A DNA stretch of 64,000 nucleotides from Daedaleopsis sinensis (Eukaryota; Basidiomycota; Agaricomycetes; Polyporales; Polyporaceae), in the NCBI GenBank assembly GCA_033807695.1, contig CM066310.1, positions 992,001 to 1,056,000 on the forward strand, in the 5' to 3' direction. A model generated the notes under the pieces. That model was given only the letters and a program-made list of their open reading frames with translations, had not been told where the DNA came from and did not search any database. Made by a program: the position numbers and the translations under genes. Each line of letters starts with the position of its first letter. Within the stretch, counting starts at the first letter, position 1. This document shows, one piece after another, positions 45,959 through 58,052 of this stretch.

Positions 45959-48235
45959 TTACCACCACCCGAGGAAGTTCAGGAGCTCAGGCAGCGTGAA
46001 CCAAAGCCGCGGAAGGGCCAACCGACGGGTAGCGCCGCTGTCTAATGGCGAAGAGCCCATCACGACCGCCAGCAGCCTGTTGTACGCAGGTGTGCCAACT
46101 CCGGTGACCTGTTGACGTCGTAAAAAGCAGCGTTAGTAACCCTCTTGCACTAGGTGTCCGGTTCTCGCCACTGGAGACAGGTCCAGCGACGACAAGGACC
46201 GAGATGTGAGCGACGGGACCGGGCTGTGCGCGCACTCACCGGGTCCCACCCCGCGCGCGCAGGGAAGCCATCCGTGCCGCAGCCGGGGTTGCTCCCCAGC
46301 GTGACGTCGTCGAACGCGCGAGCAGTCGCCGGCGCGTAAAGGAGCGGGTTGAGGAAGCCGAGCGGCGGGCGCCCAACGGCGCTGCGCTGCGCGTTGAGAA
46401 GCGCGACGATGCCTGCGAAGGCGGGCGCGGCGGCGCTCGTGCCGTTCACGGCGTAGAACACGCCCTGCGCGCAGACGACGACGTCCGCGGCGCGGAGCGC
46501 GACGTCTGGGTATGCGCGCCCGGACGCGTTGTACCGCCCGACGTATGCGGACGCGAGGGAGGACAGGTAGCGTGTGACGGTGGTGGCCTGGTACGCGGGC
46601 TGGGGGAATATGTTTGAGAACCCGCCCGAGGAGAAGGGCGCGGCGACTTCTGGGCGGAGGCTGATCGTGCCGCCGACGGAGGTGACGCTGGATGGGATGT
46701 GTCAGGACGGTATGAAGGAATTGAGGGGCGGATCGGACGCACTACGGACAGGTGCTGGGGAAGGAGGGGGAGAAGGGCTGCCCGGCGTCGCAGGCGCTGC
46801 TGTCTTGCGCCTGGTGACCGGCCACGCCTCCATCCCCGGCGGAGAAGATGACCGTCGTGCCGCGAGCGCCGAGCTGCGCGTATCCGTTGCATATTAAGCT
46901 GGGCAAGTGAGGCGTTAGGATGTTCGGAGCGTAAGCCTGTGGAGTGGGTGGAACTCACTGCGCGATCTCGGGGTACTGGTCGAAGACGGCTTCATCCACA
47001 CCATAGCTGACGGTAAGCACGGGAGGCAGCTCGTCTTGTCCGAGGAGATAGTTCGTGAGGTCGAGAAGGCCGTCGTAGCGAGAGTTTCCCACGGATATAT
47101 ACTCGACCGATGTGTTCGTCGCGAGTCCGACCGTGTACTGGATGTCTAGACTCTGCATGTGTCGATCAGTTGAGAGGAACTGGGCGTGTGAACTAATCCT
47201 GGCGTACCGCTTCACGAGTGCCGGTACCGTTGACCGGGCCATCCTCGACGGATATTGCCGTGAAGGTAGGATTCGTGATATCTGGACGAAACATCTCGGA
47301 GAAGAGCTGTGGGACATTGACAGCTCAGCACCAGCGACGCGAAAGGTGGACATGAGCTTGCTGGACTGACCCGCAAGTCGGCATTGGTTGGTACCTCGTT
47401 TAAGAAGCCACCGACCGCAATGCTATTCCCACTTGCGGTTGCAGGCGTGGAAGGGATAGAGTACATGTCCTGCAGGCATTCCGGAGTCGTGTAGTGTTGA
47501 CACTTGGAGGACACGCCAGACCTCCTACTCCTGGTGGTTGCTTGACGGATTGGATAAGGTTCGTCGATGATGCGGTAAGATGACTGGCTGCGGCTGAGCG
47601 GGGGTATGAACCTAAACATAGGCACGTAAAGATGGTGGGACAGGGAAGGCCCGAAAGGGAGAGAAGCTCTGGTACGTACTGCGTGGTGGGGTAAATGAAG
47701 GACAAATGGGCTTGCACATCCGTCGGCAGGGCGATGTTGAGTGTACGAAGGACCGTGGTGTTCGTCTGCTCATGCTGGAACTCGATGAAGCTGGCGTTCA
47801 ATAAATTGTTCGCGATGTCGATCGGAACTTGAATGCGGAGGAGGTCGCCCGCGGGAGAGGCGGTGTCCGCCGATATGTTGTGTCTTGCGAGCCAGTCTCT
47901 CACAGCGCGGACGCTCTCTGGAGTTGGAGAGACAAAACGGTCGACCTGGGTAGATATGAAGAGAATGAGAAGTCGAGGTGCATGCATGGAAATCTTGTAC
48001 GAACCTGTTCTCTCGAAAGATAGCTGCCATAGTTGGGACTTTGAGGATCGCTGACGTCGCTCAAGGCGGCGTGGAGACCTTCTACGTCCGAAGGTGGGAG
48101 AGCGAGGAGTAGTGACACCGAAGAGTCAGGTGCTGCAGAGCGGAGGGGGCGGAAAGAGTGAGCAAACTGTCGTCCGGGCAAGTCATCAGCAGCAAGTGCA
48201 AGTGCAAAAGAGAGGATGAGGAGGCAGATAATCAT
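45959..48235 (-). CDS. Sedolisin-family serine-carboxyl peptidase (S53, tripeptidyl peptidase type)
   Basis: This is a secreted acid protease of the kind fungi use for extracellular protein digestion. The ATG at 48235 gives a signal peptide (MIICLLILSFALALA). A Pro-kumamolisin-type propeptide follows with DVSDPQSPNYGSYLSREQ and VAIDIANN-like segments. The mature domain starts near CQHYTTPECLQDMYSIP. The catalytic Glu and Asp lie in GTREASLDIQY, which appears only after splicing at about 47200. The oxyanion Asp is in VIFSAGDGGVAG, the nucleophile Ser in NGTSAAAPAFAGIVAL. The calcium-site region is DDVTLGSNPGC...ARAGWDPVTGVGTP. All catalytic residues are intact. The end TLPELLNFLGWW is unusual. 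About eight introns are implied; not every junction was fixed. Confidence 0.9.
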
Positions 48236-49690
48236 GAGCCGTCGAGCATGAAGGAGGACAGGTGCATGTAGGAGCACAGACGCGACGTTGGCATGCACAC
48301 GATGCGCAACGCGTCTCTCTGGGCACCGGGAGGAGGAAGGGAAGTCGAGTTGCTCGACAGGCGGAGAGCGACAGGCGGCAGGCGGGAAGTTCCCAGCACG
48401 CGCATGGTGGCGTACGTGAATGAGAGCGGAAGAGCACGGCGACTGCCATGAATAGGACCGAGAGAACGTCGGTCATAGGAAGAAGGCAGGATGCCGTTCA
48501 TCTGCCTCAAGAAGTTCATCAACATCGCACAAAGCGAGCGGCCTGTGAGAGTTGAAACCTTAGTACCACGCCCTGGGTGGCACGTTGCACAACGAGTCGA
48601 CGCGAGCTGCATATGTTGATCACCGTCTGCCGTATGGCTTCGCCAGGATGCCCAAAGTGAAGGACTCAACACAGTAACCTATATATGAGATATGAGCAGT
48701 GTGATCGGATGTCGTACATTACTCGGCCTCTCCCGAGCGTCGTCACCGTGCTCATCGTTATTCGACGAGGCTCCTTGTATTCCTTCAGCTGTATCTGAGC
48801 TCATGGTGAGTGAATGTTCAGGCAAGATCTACTCATGCAGGTACTCACCCACAGAATACCACTGGAAATTGAATGGCACGAAAGTGGCACAAAGGAGACT
48901 CAGACGCCCGACATCTCAACGTTCTGGCGAAGTTCCCACGATGAATCCCGACGCAGCCCGACGCCCGCCGTCGGCGTTTGATAAATGGTTCTCCTCCTCC
49001 ACGATTATCACTAATTAGCTCTCGACTGTGTCGTGCTCTACAGTATCAGGCTGGCTGCTGTAAGTCACGCATTGACTTCAAGCTGCAACGGCTTATGACC
49101 CACTGTGGATGACAGCGGTCGTAATGAGTACTGATTAGTCGCCGGTGGCCTTCAGCACCATTAATGTGTGCGACCTTGATACCATGTCTGAGCGCAGTGG
49201 TGCTTCCCCGTGGCATGTATCACCGACCAGACAATAGCGAACTGTGAGTGTCGAATCTACCGACTCGTGTCGTCAACCCTCCTGATCCAGGTAGTGACTA
49301 GACAAAAAACGCCGCACTGCCACCAGTATCCTTAGCCCAAAATTCTCGTCTCTCAGAGTACTCTCTTTGTGCAATTGCGCCGTGCCTGTGGTATTGCTAT
49401 GTCCAACTGGTACGTAATGCTATGCTTCGATGCCTTCTGGCGTTATCCCCTCGCGCTGGTAGCATAGGAAAATGCGTCGTATGACTCGGACCTAAACCAT
49501 GTCGCAACCATCGCTAGCACGATCCTTAGTTGTTTCTTGAGCAGCGACTGCGAGTCTCTCTGGTACGGAGTGTACTTAAACTCCTCGGAGCATACATGCA
49601 ACGACCGTGGACCCACACCTCTGTATCCTCTTCACAACCTGCACGCTCTCTTCACCTCAACAGCACAGCAACCCTACCCCATACATCGAG
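48236..49690. other. Intergenic, no supported gene
   Basis: This is the promoter side of the protease and of the membrane protein at 49691. Frames of about 100 codons occur on both strands, without recognisable content. Confidence 0.5.
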
Positions 49691-50545
49691 ATGTCGACGT
49701 CTCCGCCCAAGTTCTCCGACTCGCAAGAGACCCTCCTTCCGATGCACATTCAGGCAGCTGAGCCGTGCCGCACCTTCACCATGTGGACGCCGCTCGCCGC
49801 CATGTTTCCCCACTCCTCCCAAGCCCAAGCAGCCAGCGCGGCCGAGTACGAGCACCTGGCTTGCGCGTCGGAGGAGGACCTCCTCAAACCCTCTTCCCCC
49901 ACCACTGGCATCCGGAACGAGCATGCCCCCGCCACAGCGCAGGAGGTCGTCCTCGGCGCGGTCTGGTACCTGCGGATGCTCCTCCTGCTCAACCTCATCT
50001 GCACGGGCACCACCCTCGTCTCCAGCCTCCTCGCACTGTTCCTCGGTTCACTCGTCGTCCTCGGCTGGCTCGAGCCCTTCAACGCCGTGAGCGGCTCCGC
50101 GCTCTACACCGTCAGCGCCGCAGGGGCGGGCGTGCTCGGCGCGGCCGTCGGTACGCTCGCCTTCCTCGTCCTCGTCGCGCGGCGCCTTCGGATGTCCCGC
50201 GCACAGCGCGCGGCGATGGACGCGGCCGCGGAGAACCCCCGGGCGAGGTCGTCGGAAGACCAGGAGCCCGTCGAGCTGCAGACCGCGCTCTTCGTGGCCG
50301 TCGCTGCCGGGGCGTTTGCGCTGGCCGCCGGGATGGGCGTGTGCCCTGGACTCGTCCCGGCCGATGCGCCGTTCAAGGTCCGGCACGCGGTCGCGCTGGG
50401 CGTGTGGGGCCTGTTTGTGCCTGCGGCCCCGTATGCGGTGGGCGCGCTCGTGAGCACGCTGTGGACGTGCAATCCGGAGGTGGGGGTGGAGGGTGGCGCG
50501 GAATGTGTCGATGCATGCTGCTCGAGTTGCGCTGGGGGTCGTTGA
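49691..50545 (+). CDS. Unrecognised four-helix membrane protein
   Basis: I do not recognise this intronless 284-residue protein. A hydrophilic N-terminus of about 85 residues is followed by hydrophobic segments around LLLLNLICTGTTLVSSLLALFLGSLVVLGWL, LYTVSAAGAGVLGAAVGTLAFLVLV, TALFVAVAAGAFALAAG and LGVWGLFVPAAPYAVGALVSTLW. These suggest four or five membrane spans. A short tail carries clustered Cys (CVDACCSSC), a possible palmitoylation or metal site. The ATG at 49691 is preferred over an in-frame ATG at 49607 because of its context. GC-rich codon use suggests real coding. It lies tandem to another orphan at 50895. Confidence 0.6.
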   Translation: MSTSPPKFSDSQETLLPMHIQAAEPCRTFTMWTPLAAMFPHSSQAQAASAAEYEHLACASEEDLLKPSSPTTGIRNEHAPATAQEVVLGAVWYLRMLLLLNLICTGTTLVSSLLALFLGSLVVLGWLEPFNAVSGSALYTVSAAGAGVLGAAVGTLAFLVLVARRLRMSRAQRAAMDAAAENPRARSSEDQEPVELQTALFVAVAAGAFALAAGMGVCPGLVPADAPFKVRHAVALGVWGLFVPAAPYAVGALVSTLWTCNPEVGVEGGAECVDACCSSCAGGR

Positions 50546-50894
50546 ATGTTGAGGCCTGACTAGCGGGTCGCCTGCCAGACTCCTGAGGCGTGAGGAGGGA
50601 CCGCATGTGAATATTCACCACGCCTGCTCGGTGTCATACTCCCGTGTCTTTATGTTTCACAGCACGGAGGAGTCTGGCAGGAGTGTTGGACGATTACATA
50701 CAGATGAGCAAACACAGATATATGTAGACGCCGTCATCATGAGCTGCGCATTAACGACGAGTCGCGACATTCTTGAGACTAACACCGTGACAACGAGCGA
50801 CTTTCAGTCTTCTGTACCCAGTTTATCCATCTCATCCAGTACGCAATATTGTATAGATAAGTTATAAGCATACTGACTTGGCACCCAGATTATC
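50546..50894. other. Short intergenic gap
   Basis: 349 bases between two plus-strand orphans; nothing is recognised. Confidence 0.5.
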
Positions 50895-51520
50895 ATGACC
50901 GGTGGCGAAATTAAGCCTATCTCGGATTTCTACCCCAAGGAGACCCCAATCAACATACTCAGAACAGAGATTCGCCACAACCGTGTCGGGGGGTTTGTTC
51001 TACCATGGCAAGAGCTGTGGAAGTTCTTCTGGCAGGAGCTACGGCCGTCGCTCGCCAACGAACATGTGATACCTCCGGATAATCTCGTTATGGCCGAACA
51101 TTGCGTCCGGGAGGCTCTCAAAAAGCAGGAACAGTGGCAGCAGTACCCGTTTGCAGTCATCAGCTACGGGGAGAACTGCGTTAGCGCTTACGCCGCCGGA
51201 GTCATGCTAGCTACACAGTGCATGGACTTCCCCGAGGGCTATGTGGGATATCCTCAAGAGGATATCCCGCCTTTCGATAGTGGTGAAAGAGAGGAAGTTG
51301 CGCTCAAAATGCTCAAGGACCTGGGTAAGTTTCCGGTCTTTCTGTTCGCAGCACTACTAGTCACCTCATGCTCGCGCTTGCAGGGTTTGCCAGGACTGAT
51401 GAATGTTGGTTTCGAACGATCGTTTTTGACGGGCTGTACCCTGAAGTAGAGATCTTGGATCAAGATCCCGTCAGTAAAGCACGCAGAGCTGAACGCCTTG
51501 CGCGGGAAGGGATCTACTAA
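50895..51520 (+). CDS. Unrecognised 188-residue soluble protein
   Basis: Exons 50895-51324 and 51384-51520 join in frame (donor GTAAGT, acceptor CAG) to 188 residues. The protein is hydrophilic and aromatic, with no signal peptide or membrane span. Notable stretches are PWQELWKFFWQELRPSLANE, ISYGENCVSAYAAGVMLA, FARTDECWFRTIVFDGL and a basic end SKARRAERLAREGIY. I cannot place it in a family. Codon quality and the clean intron support it as a real gene. Confidence 0.6.
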
Positions 51521-52020
51521 GACTAGGCCTACTGCTTGTGAGACCCGTGAGTCGCTAGTACCACGGGAGAAGTGGTAGGCATAGTATACAGTGTATACCC
51601 TCACGGTCCCTGTAAGTCGCGAAGCTCGAACCGCTGACAGTACTTACCGGGTGTTCTCACCGTTGGCACTAGTACGACTCCCAAATCGTCTACTTCACTA
51701 TAAACACCACGGTCATTCATTCAACATCCTATACACTGGTGCACATACTACATCGCGACCGTCAGCTTCCCACTACATTCGCCACTGCACCAGTCCTTCG
51801 CTCTATGAAGCTCGAATCGAAACTGCGGGGAGAGCATATATCCGAGTCACACTCCAGGAACCGAGGCCGTACCGGGACGCTTTCCTACTCCATCTTCATG
51901 CCTGCTGCCCACTGGCAGAACTTGAAATTGAGCGCACTGCAGATGGGTGTTAGACATTCCTCGATCAAACGGTATCGCAACCGGCATGGAATTTTGCGCA
52001 CGTACCGAGCGAGCGCGTGC
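51521..52020. other. Intergenic, convergent 3' regions
   Basis: This lies between the orphan gene and the 3' end of the repeat-only secreted protein. No feature is recognised. Confidence 0.5.
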
Positions 52021-52450
52021 TCAGACGAGCGTCGGGATCGCCGGGAGCGAGATGGGGAGCGAGATAGAGGGAACTGAGAGAGGGAGGGAAGTCGGGATCG
52101 CCGGGATGGAGAGCGGGAGAGAGGTCGGGATCGCCGGGACCGAGATGGGCAGCGACACCGAAGGGAGGGAGAGCGGGAGGGAGGTCGGGATCGCTGGGAT
52201 AGAGAGCGGGAGAGAGGTCGGGATCGCCGGGACCGAGATGGGCAGCGACACCGAAGGGAGGGAGAGCGGGAGGGAAAGCGGGAGGGAGGTCGGGATCGCA
52301 GGGACCGAGATGGGCAGCGACACCGAAGGGAGTGATAGCGGGAGGGAGGTCGGGATCGCTGGGATAGAGAGCGGGAGAGAGGTCGGGATGGCCGGAATCG
52401 AGAGAGGGAGAGAGATTGACGGGACGGATATGGGCAGCGAGAGCGACTCT
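52020..52450. repeat. Coding minisatellite in repeat-only protein 1
   Basis: The second exon is built of near-identical short units on the plus strand, such as gggagggaggtcgggatcgc and gagatgggcagcgacaccga, in larger alternating blocks. The coding frame is on the minus strand; the plus frame is open only because of the repeat. Confidence 0.75.
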
Positions 52451-52915
52451 GGAACAGCCTCCTCGAGGACGATGGGGAGAGAGACCGAGGGGATAGCGCC
52501 AGTGGGAATGACAGCGGGAAGAGAGATCGACGGGATAGCCCCGGTAGGAACGACGGCCGGGAGAGAAATGGAAATGGAGGGGATGGCACCGCTGGGTAAG
52601 ATGGCGGGGAGAGAGACTGACGGAATAGCTCCGGACGGGAGGATGCTACTGTGGAAATTCATATGGTGTCAGAGCTAGTTTGCGTGGCTGGGAGAAAACG
52701 TGGTCTTACCTGATTGCGCCTGGGAGGTCAGTCGGAAGAGGAATGGAGAGAGAGGTAGGGACAGAGATCGGAAGAGGGAGAGAGGTAGGGACAGAGATAG
52801 GAAGAGGGAGAGAGGTAGGGACAGAGATCGGAAGGGGGAGAGAGGTAGGGAGCTGCGGGACAGGGTTGGCCACAACGACCGTGACAAGAGCGAGGACAGC
52901 GGCGAACTTGAACAT
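52021..52915 (-). CDS. Secreted repeat-only protein 1 (hydrophobin-tail-like, no core)
   Basis: Exons 52710-52915 and 52021-52648 join to 277 residues. The signal peptide is MFKFAAVLALVTVVVANP. Nearly all the rest is repeat: three PTSLPLPISV decapeptides, then units such as SGAIPSISLPAV, then many IPAIPTSLPLS and LPSVSLPISV units. There is no Cys and no hydrophobin core, and almost no charge apart from one EE pair. Composition and phrases (PTSLPLP, SLPIS) match the tails of the hydrophobins at 20-28 kb. The first intron is phase 2 as in those genes. A paralogue lies at 55498. Function is unknown; a wall or surface matrix component is plausible. Confidence 0.8.
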
Positions 52916-53760
52916 TTCGGAGTAGAGCGGGAGTGAGCTGGTGAGACTAGCTAGACGTCAGATGCCCTGTAGTCTAGCTGCAGAAACCCTCGCCCTTCTT
53001 ATACCTCCCACCTCAGGGTTCTGCAATGGCTGTTATTCGCGAGATACCTACCGGATTCGAATCTTCATTGGGTGTCACGCTAAGCACGCACGGACATGCG
53101 CGAGCGCGAGAATGGAGCGTGATCCCTACGGAGAGCTAACTTTGGTGGGGTGACGTCGGTACTGAATGAAAAGACGACCTTCTTTGTTCACAAGGACGCT
53201 TCGCGGAGATGGGAATAACTTGACCGAAGAAGAATTTCGGCAAACCACGAACCGGTATATACGTCCCTGCGAGTCCAGGAAACAGCGGTAAGTCCGTTGA
53301 GCTCAACCAGCTACTACGCGGAGTTTAGGCGGATGTGTGGTTAGCGAGGGCAATGCAGCCTTCTAGTCGCTTGCGGGGGATTTGGCGTGCTGCTTCGCGC
53401 ACACGTTCGCAGGATCCTGGGATGCATTATCGGTACCGCGTCTGAGGAAGCTGAGACGGCCGGATGCTTTTCGCACTGTGGTCAGTTAGGACTCCGGTCG
53501 TACTGACTTCGCGAGGCAAATGGCACATTCGTCGAGTCGATCTTCCTGATGGAACAATGAAGGAAATATGTCCACATCGAGCATCACCGTCGCTCGGACC
53601 CGACGTCCTGACCAAGCCTGCCGGTGTTACCTTTCTTCTCATGTTCTGGTTTCCGTGGTTCGGTGGTATGATCTGCGACATAACGATGACTTTGCACGAT
53701 ATCACGTCAGAAACGTGCTGCTGCGGACGAACCGTATTACTGGTATGACCGATCCCCGCT
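52916..53760. repeat. Upstream duplicated segment, copy A
   Basis: This is the diverged partner of 55934-56760. Both carry the TATA element at 83 bases and agagctaactttggt (53132-53146 and 56153-56167) at 217 and 220 bases from the start codon. A later match lies near 53660-53720 (cacgatatcacgtcagaaac against tgacatcgcgtcagaaac). Confidence 0.65.
52998..53003 (-). promoter_or_regulatory. TATA box of repeat-only protein 1
   Basis: TATAAG on the minus strand starts 83 bases upstream of the start codon, the same spacing as in the paralogue at 55933. Confidence 0.6.
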
Positions 53761-55497
53761 GTTGCCAACGATGCTGCCTTGAGTACACCATTCCGAGACT
53801 TCTGATGTGCAAGAATTGTTAGACACGATCCGTGTGAGTAAAAACTGCGGTATGACACGGCATCATAGAAACACTGGATACCTTCGAGGATGATTAGTAC
53901 TCACGGAATTGCGGTGAGCACTGGAAGCTCTTCTCGTGAGACCCGCCAGCATCCGTCTGTATAGATTGCGAACCTAATTCGTGGCACTAGAAGAGATTCT
54001 GCGAACAGCCGGCATTCGGACGAAGTGTTCGGATCTCGAACTGTGCTCGCGATGGTCGCACCTATTCCAAGGGCATATTGCTCGGCGTTCAAGAGAGCCC
54101 GCTTGTGAAGTATGGTAGTGGAGCATTTGTAGCATGTTGTTTTTGGATTGTATCGCTAGGCGAGACTCGACGCATCATGGGCAGAGAAAAGCCGTAGAGT
54201 CGACATCCAGGTACTGGGTGGTCGCCGAAATTGAATCTAACACAAACCGCGCAAGAACAGCTACTGAGACAGTCGTACCTCTACGTGAGAGTGAGGTGCT
54301 TACCTGGGTGCGTTCACTAGGCGATTACTCCCGCTAGCCGCCTCTTTCAGCCTCCGCCAAACGTCTGGCAATACACCTGGAGTAACAAGGTTCAAGTTGA
54401 TCGTACGCTTGACGGTGGATGAATAGAAAGTGAATGGAGCTAGGCACGTAGAAGTGTGAGGAGTACCCGTGACTAGAACTGAGAAACTTTGCCCTTTGCT
54501 TGTCTTGAGTAATGGCAAATTTCGCGTGCAGCTTCAAGCACCCATACGGACATTCTAGGGACATGACATCTGCCAAAAATCCCTACATAGCACGCATAGA
54601 GATGTTAGTTTGACAGATCAGCGGATCTCCTGTGACATTACGTGAAGCAGAAAATGAGCACTAAAACTACAATTATCGTCCTGCTCAGACTCCGGGCGAC
54701 ACGTCAACTACGCTGTCTTTGGAAGTATACGCACCGGTTCTGCGACTTGCTGCATGGTCGAGACCCACGCGATCGTGAAAGGCGATCGATGATCCTGTTG
54801 GATGATACAGTGTCGAAGTATTCAGTAACCGTCGATAGCCGCGTCCTGAGGCACATGAGGTCGGCAGAGAGCGACTCTCTACGCTACCGGATCTGGGATT
54901 ACGAGACCGTTAAAACGTTAGCCAGAGCCCGCGTCATGAGAGGTTGCGAACGACTACTCACAATCCTAGGTTTGGGGGCTGGTTCAGATACATTCCGACA
55001 CCGAGTCACCGACAGAGCCGCGACGGTACCTACTACTTAGTACCGGTCACGTAGCGCCAAGTTGCGATTCAACCCCAACCTTAATCAGCGCCACTCCGAC
55101 TCGGAAGGCCGCGCTGGACCTGGCCCGCGGCCGCGACCAGTGAGACTCGAAAGGAGAGTACTAGTACTTGTTCAACGTTCCCCACGGCCATTCATCGATA
55201 ATGACGAGCAACAACGGTCATCCATCTCATAAACCATATATTCGTTCGCACAGAAATACACGGGAAATTCATCCTCCAAGATCAAGACACACTGTATCGC
55301 CCCAACCGACTTGAACCATCCCCATTCCTGACTAAACTTCAACACGAGAGTTCCTAACAGGTCTAGGAAAGCAGCTAGTGCACGCTACAGAAGAAAGAAA
55401 ATGAGCGGTACATCGACATTCGGCGCGTGAAGGTGTACATACAGTTGACTTGTCGGCTTAGCTGACCTTGGGAGGAACGGATAGGACCGTCGTTCTC

Positions 55498-55933
55498 TCA
55501 GACGACGAGGGGGAGGGAAATCGTCGGGATGGCTGGCAGGGAGACCGAGGGGAGAACGATCGTGGGCAGCGGGAGGATAGCAGAGGACGTCGTGGCCTCG
55601 GGAGTACCAGTAGGGAGAGCTCTGATAATCGACGACACTGCGCTCTCTACGAACGGATTCACGGCGATCCGGTGATCAATACACAAGCATGTATACATGA
55701 GAGCAGTCGTCACCTGCGACGCTGAGGATGCTGCTGTAGACAGTGAGAGAGTGTCAGACGATGCCCCCAGCAAAGTAAAACGAGCCGTCTAACCTGATGT
55801 CTCCAGGGATGTCGGTCACAGAGGGAGCCCTGGACGAGGAGGACGTCGGAAAGATAGGAGGAATAATAATCTGTGGAACCGGGTTGGCCACGGCGACGGT
55901 GATAACAGCGAGGATGGCAACGAGCTTGAACAT
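55498..55933 (-). CDS. Secreted repeat-only protein 2 (short paralogue)
   Basis: Exons 55794-55933, 55714-55733 and 55498-55646 join to 102 residues. The signal peptide MFKLVAILAVITVAVANPVPQ nearly matches that of the gene at 52915. Splice phases and the SSIL start of the second exon also match. The repeat array is largely lost; what remains is a Ser-rich middle and a C-terminus of LPTIVLPSVSLPAIPTISLP style. A 20-nt exon interrupts it, using donor GTGACG. It shows how little sequence is kept between paralogues beyond the signal peptide and the Pro/Leu/Ser rhythm. Confidence 0.72.
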
Positions 55934-56760
55934 TTCGGTAGTGCGACAGAGGTTGGTAACACTGCAGTCTGGAGGTCAAATGCCCTGAGGTCCAAGCACA
56001 GATATTGTGGACCCTCTTATACCCTCTGTCCTTGCGTTGTGATGCGGCGTGCGTGCTCGCGGCTTGCGAGCTCTGGAATTCATTGGCTGGCTTGCCATCT
56101 TGCATGACGCTACGCGTGCTAGTGTGGGCAATCGGGAGAGGCCAACCACGACAGAGCTAACTTTGGTCGGAGGTTGCAGAACTCATGACGATACATTAAA
56201 TGGGCTGACAGCCTTCCTGACCGAAGGGATGGCAGTTCGCAGAGATGCGAACAACGTCCGCGATCTTCGCAAATAGCCACATCATGCATGGACACCTTGC
56301 AGGCTAGGCGTTGAACCGCACGGCGGGATATCAATCGAGGAGGTGTGGTTAAAGGGCTCCGTGGTCTGGCGCGGTAAGAACTGTTGTAAAAGTGAACTCC
56401 ATGTATGAAAGCGTATTCGGTGGCGGGGCCGCGCATGAGGAAGTCGGGAAGAGCGTCTTCCGTGCCCTTTCTCATGGTCAGTCAGAGCGTCGGGAGCAAT
56501 CAATAGTCACTGTGAACCTTGAGGACATCGTGCGGTGGTCCCTTAACTTCTCTGGTACCGTCATGTTACCTTCGCCAAGTCAGGCCTGACGTCGCCGGTC
56601 GGACCCGAGAGGCGAACACGATAGCGCTATGTTCGTCTATAAGTTCCTACAACCTCCTGCGATGTTCGTTGATATGATCAGCGATATCGCGAGTGCTTTG
56701 TATGACATCGCGTCAGAAACAATGTGCTGCATGATTAGTGACGACAGGTGGAGTTAATGA
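55934..56760. repeat. Upstream duplicated segment, copy B
   Basis: This is the partner of 52916-53760, with colinear short matches upstream of the paralogous start codon. High divergence implies an old duplication. Confidence 0.65.
56016..56021 (-). promoter_or_regulatory. TATA box of repeat-only protein 2
   Basis: TATAAG on the minus strand starts 83 bases from the start codon at 55933, identical in spacing to the paralogue. Confidence 0.6.
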
Positions 56761-58052
56761 TGGTTTTTACCACACTTTTTCGGTTGGCTGGGGTTCTTTC
56801 GTGATCGAAATTGTAGCCCATCCGAACCATAAAGTCATCTCCCGCGCACGATGCAACCTAACATTAGGACTCAGTCTATATGATGGAGATTATATAGGCC
56901 AGATCAATATCAACCGTCCTATGCATGTAAGTTGAAACTACTCACCGTCGAGATAGCCTGATCGTAGTGATCAGCATGAAATTTACCTGGCTCGCATACT
57001 ACTGAAGCGTACATCGTGAACTTGTGAGTGCATAGGGCTGTTCCTGTGACGTCCAGGGTAGAGATGAGATGCTTCCGCGAGGTGATCGGTCCTATCAGCT
57101 AGTTCAGTCTCCGGTAATTGACGATTCGGAGGCCGGATGTACGCTGACAGCGGACTCGGATGGCAGATCCAACAATGGTCCGCAACCTGAGAGGCAGGCA
57201 ACTGTTTATAATTATTGATATTGTAGCCTTGATACTGCTGGTGAGTGTGACAAATTGAGGCTCATACCGGCGACCGCCCTACAGATTTAGAGAACAGCAG
57301 AACCGCGGCCGGGTTGGGGATAGTAACTGCATTGGTACGGGTAGACCGTGTACCAGTTGAACTTTACTAGCAGTGGGCAAACCCATAATCAGAGATGTTC
57401 GAGTACAAAACTGCTGACTGACAAGGATTCGAGATAGACCAGCCGCAGGATATGGCAGTACTGTAATTGGTCTTGACGCACTTCTTGAATTATAAAGCTT
57501 TATGCTAGAAAGTAGAAAGAATCTTTTCCGGCGGAAGAATGACCACAAGCTTTGCGGCTCTTGTTAGTCCACAAAGATTCAGTATTTTGTGCGCAGAGCT
57601 TTGTCCCTGGCGAGAAAGTGTGAATGAGAACGATGGCGAAAGGCAAAGCAACGATTTCAGTGACGAACATTGCCAGCGGCTATGTAACCAGCGCGGCACG
57701 TGAAGACGCTCGTCACGCGTCGCGCCGCGTCCAAGTCGCGCTCGCGCTAACGCTGTGGCTGCAACCTCGCTCTTCGCTCGACCTCCACCTCCACCTTCGC
57801 CTCTCCACCATCACCGGTCATCACCCCTCTCGCGACCCCCCGTCGACATCCTAAACACACGCGCGTCCACGACACTACATAACCTACACTCGGCGGCCAC
57901 GCTCGTTGAAACCTATCTTCCTGGTTAACTTGAAGCTGAACTCGAGTCTGGCACACGACATCATCCTATCCACCCTCTAACATCAACTCCCTTGAGGTGG
58001 GAATTGTTTCAACTCCAACGAAGCAATATCCGCTCTGGTATGCGATTGGGCC

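Larger units (their letters stand above)
52916..55497. other. Intergenic between the repeat-only genes
   Basis: This contains the promoter of the first repeat-only gene with a duplicated upstream segment (copy A) and about 2 kb without supported genes. The best frame (54642-55040, plus, 132 codons) has no recognisable feature. Confidence 0.5.
55934..58052. other. Intergenic, no supported gene
   Basis: Beyond the duplicated upstream segment, about 1.3 kb shows nothing recognisable on either strand. Confidence 0.5.

Noticed and set aside
54642..55040. A 132-codon plus-strand frame between the repeat-only genes
   Set aside because: No domain, signal peptide or membrane span; codon use is unlike the supported genes.
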